From Coturnix japonica (taxonomy: Eukaryota; Chordata; Aves; Galliformes; Phasianidae), in NCBI RefSeq assembly GCF_001577835.2, contig NC_029528.1, forward strand, positions 2,098,265 through 2,162,264: DNA of 64,000 nt. Direction: 5' to 3'. Numbering within the stretch: position 1 is the stretch's first letter; each line of letters starts with the position of its first letter. The notes under the pieces are model-generated. The model was not told where the DNA came from. It did not search any database and saw only the letters and a list, made by a program, of their open reading frames with translations. Below are positions 1 to 14,800 of the stretch, piece after piece. The translations under genes were made by a program, and so were the position numbers.

Positions 1-3000
1 ACCAAAGGGACATCAAAAAGTAACTCACCCCAACAATCCTGCAGGCTCCAAGCTGTTCTGGTGCTGATCTGAGCATGGGACAAAGCAGCACACTACCTCC
101 AGGAGAGGTGTCTTTACCCAAATGGATCAAGTAATTTCAGTTGTGAATAATTATCCTTGCTAGATAAATACCAGGTAGGCTCATAAACTCATTAACTTTC
201 ACAGAAAAAAGCCCTAAGTGCCCCAAAGTGTGAGTGGTGAGCTGCATGCAGCCTGGCCTGGCTCTTGCATTAACCGCCCACAGCTGTAAGGAGTTAAAGA
301 GGATGCGGGCTGCCAGGAGCTGCTCGTTAGAAAACCTCCACAAAGAAGAACAGGGGAGAAAGGGCTCTGATATTTAGCCTTGCACCTTTGTACCTCTGCT
401 TTTTCCCTCCAAAGTCCTCATTTTATCCCATGGAGAATCCCACAAGTCACACTGCCTGGCTCAGTGTCACTGCACATCCCCAGAACGCGGCTGTGCATCC
501 ATAGGGGAGCAGTCACTGAGGAGCAGGTTCTGAGCAGAGCCTAACAAAGCCAGGCCCAGACATCCAGCTCCCTGGTGCTAAAGGGAGGATTGCCTCTAAT
601 TCCTCACACCTGCTGAGCCTTCCTAACAGCTCCATCAGGTGGTACCAAAGCACCCATCTAAGCCACTTCTCTGAGCAGCTGCAGCTCTGTCCATCCATCA
701 CAGCCAGCTGCACGGAGAAGTCAGACAGCTCGATGGGCTTAGCCCTCATCAAAAAATGGATGAGGCTTTTCTCTTAATGCTCTTCCTCTCCAGCTCATCT
801 GAGATCCTGCAGGTGATTTGCTGGGGCAGCACTGCACCATACACGTGGCATGGGGCCTCTCCGCAATGCTTTCATTTGCAGCAGCCAACAATAGGGGCTG
901 TTAGGAGAACAAAATGCCCAAAGGGCTTTGCCCTGATCAAGTCCTGAAGGCTGATCTGAGGAAGAAATGAAATCCTTGTGATGAAGAGCCAAAGAAACAC
1001 TGCAGAACATTTCTGTAATGTGTTGGTATAAAACTAAGAAGAAGTGAAAGGAGCTATTGCAAATGCAGCCCTCGTGCCCGCTGAGTGTTTGCTGTGTAGG
1101 AAACAATCATTTCATATCAGTGTAAATGCACCTTTCATACATCATTTCCCTTGTACTTTTGCACCATAATGAATAATAGAATGGGAAAAGGATCAAAACA
1201 GCCCTTGCTGCTGCTGGAGTGGGTTCAGGGTGAGGTGGGGGCAAGGAGCCCGTGTGCTCCCAGCCAAACCCCATCTGCTTCATAGCAGATCCCTACAGCC
1301 CTGTAGCAAGATCACAGCCCCCATTTCCCTTCCCCCAGTGCTCCAAAACAAATGTTACATTACAAACTAAACAAAACCCCATCCATACAATAAAATACTC
1401 ATAAGAGTCTCCTAGTTTTTCAACTGCTTAATTGCTCTCTGTAGCACTAAGGATCTTAGCTCGAAATTAGCCTCCCCTTTAAAAGTTAAGAAAATGAAGC
1501 TGTAAAATAGAGCCTTCCTAGGCAAAAGATCTGAGATTGTTTATGGTGACTGTTAACTTTGGAGCTGATTTCAGACATGCACCATCCTCATGGACTTCCC
1601 CTTGCAGGAACAGGAATCCCTTTCAGGGGAGTTTCAATATTAATGTCATTCCTCAATCTTTTTTCCTCCTGTGTCTTAGAGGAAGTGAGAGGGTGGGGGT
1701 GGGTGAGGGAGCACCCTGCAGAACAGCCCTGCTGCCCCACAGAGCTGGGAGCAGCTCCAGGGGGAATTTCCACATCCCTTGAACCAAATCCCTTCTGGAG
1801 TAATGGACCAAGTTCTGCTCTCTCTAAACAAAGTCTTCAGCAATGCCATTTGAGTTTTGCTGGGTGTTAGGGTGATGCAGCTGCAGGCTGGGAGGCTTTA
1901 GCTGGCAGATAAACCAAGCTTGGCAGAGCAGTCCCTTATTCTGCGGTGGATGTGCTGATACTCAGTGAGAAAAGCACAGGAGGAAAGATGAGTTAAAAAA
2001 AAAGGAGAAATATCTCAAGCACGATTGAACAATAACCAAAATAACAGAAGGACCCATGTAAGGGTTAGACAAAGACAACAGCCCCATCCCTGTTCTGAGA
2101 GCCCTGATCTGGGGTGACTTGACTTCTCCCTTTTCCCAGGCACATTCAGGACAAGCTGGCACCAGTTCTGTAGCACCACACACAAACGGTGCCAAGGCCC
2201 CCACTCTGACCAATGCACAAAAGCTCTCTTAATCACCCTCAGTTCTGCTTTCTTCCTCCCTCCCTCCTTCTCCCATCAAGTCTATCTCCATGGATCCTGA
2301 AAACCTTGGGAGCAGCTCAGGGTTTTAAGCAGTTCACACTGCTGCAAATCCTCCTTACCCCCACTCTCCCTTCCAACTCTGCTGGACCCAAGCCCACCCC
2401 AACCTGGCTGCTGCCTCCATTCTGCTTGCTCACTGCAGGCTTTCCAAAGCTCTCAAAGACTTGTGTGGGGTTTCATGGACTCACTAAGGTTGAAACAACC
2501 ATCTAAAATCTCCAAGCAAACCACAGCCCACCACATCATCCCTACAGCTCTGGATTCCCCACTCCCCAGCTGCCTGTGCTGACAGCTCTTTCAGAGGAGA
2601 GGGAATTAGGTCTGAGCCAGCTCCCATAGAGCCTGGTGATGCATCCATGCCCTCGATGTTCCTGCAGTTCCCTCCCCAGCGATAACAGCAGAGCACACCT
2701 TTTGACTTTGACTCGTGAAACGATCATTAGCAATGATGCATCAGACGGTTTTTGATGAGTGAACGATAAAAGTAAACAGGACACAGTAATAGTCGGGCTT
2801 ATTTACAGCGAGGTGAAACACCGCTGTTGTCAGGTTTGGAAAGTGACTTTGAAGGAACCTTCTAAAGGGGATATTGAGAACGCTTCCTCCCCCCCACCTG
2901 CAAACAACCATAACCATTATTGATAGCATTTCTAAAATGGCAGGTACACAGAAACAGAGGCCGTTATTTTGTGTCAAAATTGTTTTATAGTGCCATTTTT

Positions 3001-5650
3001 TCCCCTTGTTTAAGGCGGCAGCACTCATTTACAACATTAAACAATGTGATTTATGTACTTTAGCAGAGCTTACTACATTTAAATGTTTGGGGCATTTCAT
3101 TTTTACAACATACCTTGTTCCAATATAATCAATGTGCTTTTTTCTTGGGCAGTGATAGGAATGCAGTTTGTGTTTTATAGCAAAATCAATAGAAGAATTA
3201 ATGGGTGACGAACAAAGTAAATTGTAAAAAGCACATAGGGGTTGTGAGATCTCTTTTGCTGCATCGATTCCATTAGCATTAGGCTGCCTGGTTGTACACG
3301 GTTCCATATTTGATGAGTGAGCAGCAGACTTCATATTCTGCTGAAGAGAAAGCAGGCAAAGTCCAGTACTGAAATAACTACGCCAAAGTCATGGAGGTTA
3401 TAGCAGGAATGGACACGAGCCAAGGGGATGCTGGAACACAATGCACTTCAGAAGCAGCGGCCGTAAACATCAGATGGTCATGAACAGGGCCGCTCTGACT
3501 TTAATTACAGGCCATGATATTCAAGTGATGACATTGTTTTGTAACATTGGGATATCTGCTTATTAATTAATTCAAATAAATAGAATTAGCGAGAAGACAA
3601 CACTACTCCCAGGCTTCCTTGCAAGTAAAGGAAAAAGCAACATTTAAAAAGAAAAATAAAGTAAAAAGCCAACAACCTGCATGCAACCTAGATTTGTTTT
3701 AAAGACATAAAAACCAGGGAGGAGTTGCAGCAAGAAACAAGCAACATCAACCAGAAAACATGTTTCTTATCCAGGGCCTCTTTTCTTTCCTAAACTTGAC
3801 TCTCGCTCTGTACACAAGCACAGGAAAGGCACTCCTCAAAATATTCTGGGAGCTTATTTCCCCTGTGTCCCACCAGAGCCTCCTGGCACAGCCAAAGCAG
3901 TGCTGTCCAATGCATCAGGAGGCAGAGGAGTCCCAGCCCCCCTCAGCTCCTGGGACACCCCACAGGGCAGGGTTTGACACTGCAAAACACTGGCTGCGCT
4001 CTGCAGCCCTCGCATGCTCAGAGCTGCAGAAAACCAACAGATCTGGACCAGGAATGGCTGCAGGCACCTTTCCAATGTCCCGTTAGCTCTGTTACATTTC
4101 CCTGTCACACACCATCCAAGTTGCAATGACGACCTTCCACCTTCTGACATCTATGATCATTCCAATTTCGAATAACAGATTAGATGCATCTGTCCATTTT
4201 GCTGCATTACTTCCCAAAGCCATGACCCCATAACAGAACTGCTCTCCAAATCAAGCTGTAGATATGTCACACCGCCAACAGCAGAGCATTCCGGGGTGCA
4301 GTGACATCTGTTGCCGTCCTCATTTATTCCCTCCCCTTTGGGAAGACCTTTTTCATTTTCATGATCATCAATAGGTTTTAATGGATCCTATAAACAGGCT
4401 CAGGTATAGCAGGCACAGCGCACAGCAGGATATTATCCTCCAAATGTTCAAAATTGGTTTTACATGGCACTTTTCTGTTCTCCCTTATTTATTTGAAGTC
4501 GGGAAGTTTATCACTCTTTGGGAGGGACACGGAGCAAAAGAATTTAATTATATTCCATTTCAAAACAAATTGTTGATACAGGCTCCAAGTGTCAGTAATT
4601 AGATAATTTCACAGTGCACATTCCATTACCACTGTCATACTTAATGACTGTTTATTTGAAGAGTTCTTCTAGTACTGCAGCTACTGTACTAAACACAGGA
4701 TGGCACGATTGGTGAGCTTCACTCATTGCTCTCATATTTACAGGAATGAGTTCCAGAGGAATTTCTACTCCAAAACGGAGCTTTAGATGGCAGGGATTAA
4801 AATGCTGGCCCTAATGAAATCAGTAACACACCACTCATTGACTACCCTGGGTTTAAATGTAATCAGTTCCTTACAAGTAAAGATGATTAGTGACATAAAC
4901 TACATATTAAATAAACTATTATCATGAGCTCTAGCCTGACTTTGAGCACCAAAAGGACCACTGCTGTAAAAAGACCCTGTTCACTCCTGCTTGGATTTTT
5001 TTACCTGGCTAAAAACAAGTGCTACGTGCACAAAGTGACAGGGCAGGGGATGGGAGAAATGCCCCTGTGCTTCACACCCAACCCCAGTGCTGGGGAACAC
5101 ACAGCCCACCCCTCCTGCCCACAGCACCCCCCGCCCCCCCATGCCCAAAGGCACCTCAAATTTGGGGCCTCCTGCAGTGACATCCAGCATGGCGTTAATG
5201 GAGCAAAGAACAAAAAACCTCCCAGGCACGTTCTGATTTGATTTCACAGAAGTACGTTTTTTTAAAAGACTTTCTCTTTTTGTTTTCTTTTAGAGCAAGA
5301 CGTGCAAATCATATAATGCATTTTTAATGACTCTATTACAACGCTGTATAGTGATCCATCTCGATTTTTGTCATAGCCAATTCTGATTTCTTTTTAAGTC
5401 ACTGACATTTTTAGATACACAGATACTGCTTAAGACGTTCACCACCCAACATGGTGACTGCCATTCCCTTAGCAGTGGATTTCCTGATTCTGGTGCTCTT
5501 CAGGAAGGCATGGAATGCACTGAAGCTTGCTTGGTGGGGCAGCTTTAAGGAAACTCGGGCAGAAGGTCCACCTATATGCAATGAGCTCAAAACCTGGCAG
5601 CTGGAGCACTCAAAGGAAAGTGCAAGCATCATGCTGGGGTAGATATTAAG
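1..5650. other. Intergenic, unique sequence
   Basis: No gene, RNA or repeat recognised. The part from about 2690 to 3560 and from 4150 to 5000 is AT-rich with several TAAT-type motifs and no repeat similarity. Short ORFs look random. Confidence 0.7.
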
Positions 5651-5826
5651 AATCACATAATCATTTGGGCTTGAAAAGACCTCTCAGATCCCCACATCCA
5701 ACCCCAACCCATCTCACCATGCTGTGTCCCCAAGCACCATTTCTCCATACTTCTTGAACCCCGCAGGGATGGGGACTCCACCACTTCCCTGCTCTGATGC
5801 TCTGAGAATACTTTTCTCCTAATGAT
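5651..5826 (-). repeat. CR1 LINE fragment
   Basis: Starts with a degenerate 3' tip (AATCACATAATCA), then the CR1 pattern of a CTTGAAAAGACCTCTCAG-like block, CATCCAACCCCAACCC and an AGGGATGGGGACTCCACC block, read in reverse orientation. 5'-truncated as usual, and moderately diverged. Confidence 0.8.
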
Positions 5827-8449
5827 TAATCAGCGTTCAGCTCACCCAAATGAGCACAGTGTTGTGTGAATACAACAGAAGCTGCTTTGTTGGTGCACCA
5901 CATTTGAAACCCAGCAGGCACTACAGAGAGTGTTTGGTTTTGATTCACTTCCCATCAAGGTGAAGGAGCCAGGGTCTTTATCTCAAATAGAGCATTTGAA
6001 GGAAGGCGTTAATATTTCTACAGTAAAATGTCTTTAGAAAAAAACACCAAGAAAAATGGTTAAGGAAAACACACAGCTCTTCTAAAAGCATTAAAGGTTT
6101 TTGCCCAACATGCCAAGAGTTACCCCCCTTAAATTAGGTACCAACATGAACCAGTGAGTGAATTCACTGGTATTCCTGGTCAGCACAAAACATCATGCTG
6201 CATTGTAGTGGGATGGAGAAGAGAGCCTGCACTCCTCAAAACCAAATATAGAAAGGGACATGCAATAACAGCTATCTGAATATGCAGGATGTCATCCGCA
6301 GCCTCCTTCTCCCTTAAGTAAAGGAGCTGTCAGATAATGGCCAAATAAATCCATCAGTGCTATTGGCTGCTGCCCATTCTGTGCAGCGCAGCATAAGCTC
6401 TGCTCCGAGACTTATGGAGCACTCCAGCATTTAGATTGCTCTCCACGAGGCGTGCTGAGATCTGGCTATCATCTTTCACTTTTTAATTAAAATATATTTT
6501 TCGCTCTTGATCTACAGAAGGAAAAACAACATAAAAGTAATTGAGACTTCACGTTTCACATGTCAAATCGTGATAGCTTTTCCTATTCACTGGCATGCCA
6601 AATAAGTACTTATAGCAAGATTCACCATCAAAAGCAAGCACCCTCCTTTCCAAGGATGACGGAATCAGGCTTAGATAAAACAGGAACCAGCTCATGCTCA
6701 AAATGAATCCTGGTGTCAGGCTGCTGCATCTTTGCAAAGTCCTTCATCTCTCTAAAACCTGCCATCGTTCATTGCAGTGTGTGGTGAAACACACCAGCCT
6801 CTTCCAGGCATTTCACAAAAATCACCTCCTACAGCAGACAGTCGTCTGAAATTAATGCCTTTAGTACCCACAAGAAGGACTGAGTCACAGAACGCAGGCT
6901 GTAATTTCAAGGGCTCATTCATCCCCAGTATCAAGCATTTTGTTGCAGACACCTTTTACTGCCACAAGCTTCTCCCCCACTAATACATAAAAATGGCATA
7001 AAAAGCCAACAAGGAGAAGAAAGGAAAGTGTTTTCTGCATTTGGAAGGCACAGTGGGTCAGAAAGGGCAGGAAGGCAGAGGTTGCTGCCTCCAAGCGCTG
7101 CTGGAGGGAAGGGCTTCACCAGGCTAGAGTGGAAGGCAGGCTTTGATCTCCCTTTTACACACAAGCAAAAAACATCCACAGCAAAGCTTCAACCTCTGGT
7201 TGTTCCCACTGGGAATTCTGAACAACCCCCTTTGCAGAGAGGAAAACAGAAATCTGCTCCTGGGATGCTCTGCCACGGAGCCCCTTCAGCTGCAGAGGTA
7301 ATTTGGCAACGTGTGCTAGGTAGCCATAGAGAACACTGGACTGAATGGTGCAGAAGTAATGATCAGCATAATAAAACTCGGAAGAAACCTGACAGCAGCG
7401 TTGAGGAATGCAAAATGCATTCACTACTTCAGCTTCATGGAGCACTTCCAAGTCTACACAACTAATTTTATGCAGACTTCCTATAGGATCTCGGAGATCA
7501 GAGCACAAACTCCCTGTGCCAACCCAGCTTCCCTTCCATGACAGCTTCTCTATCAGCCTAGGCAGAGCATGTGGTGGAAAACACAGTGCTTGACTTACAT
7601 CAATTAATAAACCTTCGCAAAACCTTTCAAAAGCAAAGAGCTGCTCTCAAGTCTGGGTAAAGAGCATCACTGCAGCACCCAAGACTTTAGAAATTAGACC
7701 CTTTCAATTACTGTCATTTAACATCCTTATTATTTTCATTTGTTAGTTTCACCTCATTGTGGACCCACTCTTTCATTTCCACATTAGATCTGACTGGTTC
7801 CAAGCTATGATCTGGTCATGCCTGCAGTTTGTGGGTAGCTGGGATATCAGACCTGAAAGTGATTAGAAGCCCCAACCCAATGCACTCTGTCTCACATCTA
7901 CTGGAAGGTTGTTACAGTAAATGCAAAACCAATGTGGCCTGACACTGAGGAAAGTTAGAAGACTAAGAGACATAAAATGCATGAGTTATTTTTATATCCG
8001 GTAGCAAACTGAGTTCTCCTTTAACCACTTAATTACCTTTGGCTGACAGGAAAAAACATTGCTGTGAAAATTAGTATTATCTTTATTATGGATGTGTCCC
8101 TGAAGATGCTGATGCACTGACACGTACGAGGCCTAGAAGTAGTGAAATAATTCCACCTTGTGAGCAGCTGCAAAGGTTCTGTACCACCGCCAAGGATTTA
8201 TTGTGTAGTTTAACAGTCATTACTTAGCATCATCTGCTCTTTTTATATATTCCCTATCACCATACCCATTTTCCTCTTTCAGCCTTATTATCTTATGTAT
8301 ATTAACAAACATATAAAGGGGTGATGGGGAGTGGGAATCCAAACCAGCTCTAACAGACCACAGCTCTTTTGAGCTTACGTATAGCAACCTCAGCCAAAGG
8401 CACCGGGGCCATGTGCCAATAGAAGGAACAGCAACGTGCAGGACACAGC

Positions 8450-8672
8450 CACAGGACATCTGAGTTGGAAGGGACTCAGAAAAATCATCCAGTCCAATTC
8501 CCCAGCATCTTCCCAAAGGTTGTTTGCTCCAGCACTGAGATAAAGGAGTGGTTGGGACCACCTCTAGTAACATCTGCTGAACTATAAGTTGAATAAATTA
8601 CCAGTATTTCTGAGGGGCAAACAAGGTATGTGTCAGAGATTGTTCCTAACATCCAACCTGAACCTCCCCTGG
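8450..8672 (-). repeat. Old CR1 LINE fragment
   Basis: A TTGGAAGGGACTCAGAAAAATC block, ATCCAGTCCAA, and later ATCCAACCTGAACCTCCCCTGG are CR1 landmarks in order, but the middle is poorly matched. This looks like an old or internally rearranged copy. Confidence 0.55.
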
Positions 8673-8822
8673 ACGTTTGTACCAGTTGTCTCTATGCCCA
8701 CGGGCTGGTGGTCCCCTTGGCTTTGCTCTCCAAAACCTGTAGGAGTAATCATGGCTGGAGCTCAGCGAGTTCTCACACCATGACCTGGGTCACTGTTGAG
8801 CTTATTGTGGTAGAATAAAAAT

Positions 8823-8837
8823 GGGGGGGGAGGGGGG
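8823..8837. repeat. G-rich tract
   Basis: Eight G, one A, six G. Low-complexity run. Confidence 0.9.
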
Positions 8838-11800
8838 AACAGAGGTTAACATAAAATGAAAGCATGATTATCTGGTATGTGAAAACTAAATGGCTGTATC
8901 ACAGCACAGTGCCCAGACGAGCTCTGGGTGTTACCAGCACTTGAGACACAACAAGTCATGGATTCATCAGTGGCATGACAAACACAAATAACACAAACTA
9001 CTTTGTGTTATTAATTAGGAGAGAGGAGAGCTGCATTTGAAGCACATACAGGTGGCTCATCCGCTGCCTAATGCGAAAGGTTTTATTTGGCTTGAAAAAT
9101 CATCTCCTTAAATTGTGCATCAAGGCCATAACACATGGGTGGCTTCATTCATTGTGGCACTTTGATGGTGGCTGCACAAGTTGCGAGCGTATGTGCCCTA
9201 TCATTATTTCCCACACATCAACCAGAGCAGCAAATAAACTTTTGATTCATACTAGGAACACAACGGAAGCAAGCTGAAAGCCTGCCCTGCTCAGCTCTAA
9301 TTAAAGGTATTAAGAGTTAAGGGACAAGGCTGCAGGAGAGCAGTGTAAATCTACTCAGTCTCTACAGAAGTATTTATCACTATTCCCCAACACTGCTACA
9401 CGAGCGTTTGTGTTTGATCAATATTCAGCATCGCCTCTGCTTTACCCAAAGTCTGTGCAATATGCTAAATTAGCTTTTTTCTATTACCGTATCAAAGGTA
9501 TGTTTGAAATTGAACATCACTGTAATTTAGCTGAAATTACTGGCAGACCTGGTCTGTCTTGATCAGTTTGCAAAACCCTCCACATTAATCATATTAAAGA
9601 CGTTGCAGATGAACAAATCAGCAGTGCGGGCAGAAAACTGCTGCCTTGGAGAGATGCTCACATGCTGCAGAGGCACAGAGATGCCCTCCTGCAGGTGGCT
9701 TAAGGCACATGGTGGGCTGGGATAGCTCAGATCCCACACAATGGGACCCCGCAACAACGTGGGTGCAGGTGGTGGGACAGCCGATAGCAGAAGCTTGCAT
9801 GCAGCCAAACTCAAGCAACACCCACCCACCCACCACAGATGAGGTGGATACGTCCACAGATTCCTTCCTGACCCCAACAGTACTCGGTTCCCAGTTCTGC
9901 TCCTTGCTAAGAACAGGAGCCCACATTTGCCTCCTCCAGCACCTCCACCCCTCTGCTCACAGCCACTCCTGGGCAGCCTCAGACAGTTCTGGTTCACTCC
10001 CAAGTTCTCTTTTCCTTCTGGTGACTTCATTTTGCTCAGAATCTTTCCTTCTGATTTTAACAATCTTAAAATTATGTCCTTAAAATAAACCTCACAATCA
10101 GCAATATATAAATTATAATTTCCTTCTCCACATGCTTCAACTATTATCTTAATCAAGCAATCATATCACTTCCCATATAGCCCCTCATTATCCAAGTCGT
10201 GCCCTGTTTGTATTATATCATCCTTATCTGATGGCACACCAAACCATCCAGCAAATCCTCAGCACTAATGCAATCCTAAATCCTTAAGAATCTGCCAGTT
10301 CTTTGATGCTGGCAGACTGATTCCTGTGCTGGCAATGCCCACGGGGTGATCTCCAGTCTATGAGATGGCTTCCCTAGATGTCCACCACATTATATGACTT
10401 TCTCAATAACACCTAGAAGGCAATTATTACTCCATTAAATACCCAGCAACCTACAGTACAACTTTATCTCCAAAAGCTCTCTGGAACTAAATGATCTTTG
10501 CTGGGACCACTTGCAAAAGCAACAGTGGGACTTTTCTATTGCTGGAAGCATTGCGAAACAAACGCCCCATCAGATGGCCTCGCATTTATCTCAGCACAGG
10601 AGCATCCTCAGTGCTGGGCACGGAACCTCAGCCCCATGTAATGCTTTGCTCACACCCAGCTGCTTGGCCAGCAGTGCAGCCCATGATACTTTCTCATGCA
10701 CCCACTGCCCAGAAGGAGCACTGCTGACATGGAACACACATTGGTACACTCAGAGCCAGCCCTCCTGCTCACCCAGACTCCTTCCCTGCATCATTAATAA
10801 GCAACATCAGTCTCCAGTTTGGAGTCCGCTAATTTGCTCCCACAGTCATGATTCCAAATATCACATGAATAATTCAGCAAGTTATTTTAGCTGTAGTTCG
10901 GATAAGCCCATTAGCCATCATATACTTAGATAAATTGTCCCTTTCTCCCACGTGAAGTTGCAAAGGGAGAACACCTTGCCAGATGAGCTACACCTCTCCC
11001 CTCAGTAGGTAAAGCAGGATACCTGGTGACTCAAATCCACCTGGAAGTGTGCCCTAAGAGGTTCCTCTCCCATCTGCAGAAGGGAGAGGGGCAGACAGTC
11101 CAGTCCTCATAGCCATCCCATCCCATCACCCAACATGAGCTCCTCTGACACAGGCCATAATAACAGTTTGGTGTTGCAAATGCTCTGAGCTGATCCCTTA
11201 CACAAGAGCAAACTCCACCTGTGCTGCAGGAGGTGATCCTGAGTCTGCCTTTGCTCTCCTTAATTCTACGTCTGCACTCCATTGCACTGGGAAAATCTTT
11301 GCAGGTCACTGGTTACTGCTACCTGCACTGCTTCACACAGATCCTGTCTGTTGTGCAACAGGTTAAGAATTAATTAATCCTCCAGTAAGAATGTCTACTT
11401 GTACATAATGCCTATATTAGCCCTTTCACATTTTGTTATTGCTGGAGTTTATTGCAGAGCTGTTCTTAAAGGCCTTCAAAGAGAATAAAGGCAAAGAAAT
11501 CTCTCTGTTACACCATTAAAATAAAGACCCAATTACCACAGTCATTAAAGGAAATACTCTCAAATGAGTCACATGCTGCTCCCTCTCCCTGCCCCCTGCC
11601 TGGGGCTGGCTCTCCCTTGGTGTGCAAGGCAGTGCCTGGGTAAGCACACACTGGTCTGCTTTCTGCTGAACCCGCATCCTTCCTGCCCTGGGACATCCAT
11701 CCCTGAGCAAAGAGAAGTTTGCAGGTACATACAGTGCAGTCACAGGAAGCTGAGAATATGAGGGCTTCAGAAAGGATGAAAAACAATGAGCAGTGTTCCA

Positions 11801-14800
11801 CTAATTTGAGATTCCAGGTTCACTCTCCCTTTGGCTTCTCGTTGCACTACCCCATTCAGTGCTTTGGGATTCTTCCTTCTTCCATGCCTCTGAGAAACAG
11901 CACTGCGCATCAGTGCTGGCTCCATGGCCACAAAAGGAGGGGTCAGGAGAGGTGGGCTTCAGTTATCGTGGCTTGCTTTGGCCACAGGGATTAACCTCAT
12001 GCTGGAGGTGACATCAGTACGGATTCATTCCTATGAGGCTCATCCTCTCCCAGCAGAAACCAAGAGGACAATACAATCTGAAGCAGCTGTATGAGAAGTG
12101 GTTCTCACATGAGCATCCTCAGTGGTGACACTACAGATGTAAATCCTTTCTGATCTGCACTCATGGAAGGAGCACCCTTGTGCTGACAGTCCTGTGAGGA
12201 GATGGCATTGTGAGCTAGCAACAGATTGAAGCAGAAAAGCCACACAGCTTTTGTCTTCATCACAGCAGGATGACAGTAAACAGCTGTAAATAATGTATAG
12301 GAAATCCAATTTGGTAGGTGGAGAATAGGAATTACAATAGCAGTCTTTGCTTAAATCTCTGGTAAATGTTTGTTCAAGAGCCACAGCTGAAGGTGCAGAG
12401 ATTTAACTGAGCAATATTAACAAATGGACTGTGATTCATAATTAACAACAAGAAAAAGCACAGCAAGAAGTTTAAAACCTCAGGCTTTCTGGGGCTGACA
12501 TGTGGAGGCAATTAGGGATTCATGTCAGATACTGAGAGGCAAAAGGAGATTTCTCATACTGCCTGCAATGGGCCTTATATATCCAAGAGAAGAATCCAGG
12601 ATCCACCACCATATGAAAGCAGGAATTGGGCTCAGTGAGAGCTGCAGAGAGGCCACTTCGGTGCTTTTTAACATCTTTGCCTCTGCACAGACACCGCTGC
12701 CCATGAAAGATGCTGAGCAGCACCTTAATATCACTGATCTATAGGAGCAGATTGAAATTAAATAGGTACAAAAGCAGGAGCTTACTTTCAAATACTGCTT
12801 AGGCAGCATGGAGAATAAAATAGTATTTTTCAGTCTGGTTGTCCGATTTCTTTTTACAGAACATGACAAAGGGCACAAAGCGTCTGCGAAAGGAGACAGG
12901 GATTATACTGATTTCTGAAGCAAATGGAATGAAAAATCCGAATGGCAACTGTTAGCCTCGTGTCTGTGGGCTACACAGAGATTCAATAACCTGGAAAATG
13001 ATGGACTTTTCCCTCCAGATGCATTACCACAGACGACACATGGCAGATACACGCTCACATCAATCACAGCAGTGATTTCTCTATCCTATCTCTGCACAGG
13101 GTTCTATTGGCTCAGCAAGGGACATTGCTAGCGTCAGGTGTTACCTTGCCTGGAGCTCCATGTGCCTAAACGGAGCAGAAGGACACTGGGTGCTGAAGCT
13201 CTCGGCTTCAAACTTAACCCAACCAGCAGAGCCCATTGCACCTCAGTACAAGGAAAAATGCACAAGAGATTGACTCAGCCACAGCCATCCTGCAGACAAT
13301 GGGGCACATCAGGGCTGGGAAGTGGGACATGGTTGCTGACCTTGTCCTCCATTTCTTCACCCACACTCAGTAGCACCAAACTCCCTCCCCATTACGTACC
13401 ACTTCAGGCACCCAGCCCACAGCTCTCCCCTTATTCCTGTGGGGCTGGAGACAGAGGCACCCCAAAGCAAAATGTCTGCAGCTGTTGTTAGCCAACCCCA
13501 CAGCACCCAGCCGGACTATTGCAACTCTTAGTTAATAAATATCGGTGAAACGCAGAGATCCCTGGATGAAAACTGTAGTGAAAGTGTAGAGTGCCACGTT
13601 TCATTAACTTCTTATTATCTTCTAAGGGCTTCACTGGAGCCTGGAGGACTGCATGGATAGTACATGAATCTGGAGAGCTCACTGTCAGCCTCACAGACGT
13701 GGTGGTGGGAATCTCAGCTGAGGATGGACGGCGTGAAGGGGAGCAGAGCTCAGCGGTGTGAGGACACGTGCTGCAATGTGATGAAGTCACCCTTAATTAA
13801 TAGCAAAGCCAAAGGCAAAACAAGATGTGCTGCCCTGGGCTGGAGAAGATGCAGGAAAGCAATGGGCTCTGCAGGTAGACCTGGAGCAGTCTCTCATGAG
13901 CGGGGAGGTGGCAGTGGATGGTGGGTCAAAGATTGGACAGTCATCCTTAGGTGTCCTTCCCACCTGCATGGTAACTCCCTCACGTCCCCACTGAGCACAC
14001 ACAGGGTGAACGTGGTGCTGTTCTCTTTCCCTGCCAGCTCTGACACAACTTTGCAGCAAACAACCCACAGCACCCTCTGCTCCATTTACCTCCCCTGAAA
14101 CAGAAAGACTGTGCAAAGCACTTTTCTCCTTCCAAACATATCATGGAGATGCAGTAAGCATCTTTGCTTCCTAATTGAAATCATACATCACTTTCTTAAG
14201 TGATACTAAATCAGAGGCAAACAGCATTGGCAATTCAGGCACTAATAAACAGTTCTGCACTGGAGACAGCACACCTGCCCACATACACAGCCCTGCTCCT
14301 GCCCCACAGCCATGGTGTGCATCAGTCCCACCATTCCCAGTTGCCAGCCCACACACAGCTCAGCCCCACAACCACAGCCACTCTAAGGCAGCTTCAGCTT
14401 CCAGAAGCCAATCAATATTCTTATATCAAGACATTCCCAGGCTGATGATCTGACCCACTGCTCTTAGGAGCCAGAACTGACTTTATGTCATTGTTTGAGG
14501 GTGAGAGAGAGAACTTATAATGGGTTTTCAACTCCACTTGCAGCAAAAATACTGAGGATGAGAAATAAGCTCTAACGCTCCTTTTAATCTCCTTCCTTCA
14601 TGTCACTCCTGGATCTCTCTTGGTCCTCTCTCTGCTGCTTTCAGCAGATCTGACTTCCTGCTCCAACAGCTGTCAGCATGAAGAAAATACCACCTCAGTC
14701 CCAGGGCAGCCTTCCACACTGCTTTCTCCTTTACTTCAACCCACCCCACTCCAGCAAATAAGAGAGTCCTGAACACAGTTATGAACATAGCTGAGCTAAC

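Noticed and set aside
9563-10156. 197-codon minus-strand ORF
   Set aside because: Longest unexplained ORF outside the genes, but it has a skewed low-complexity composition, no splice or family signals and no recognisable domain. One or two such ORFs are expected by chance in 64 kb.
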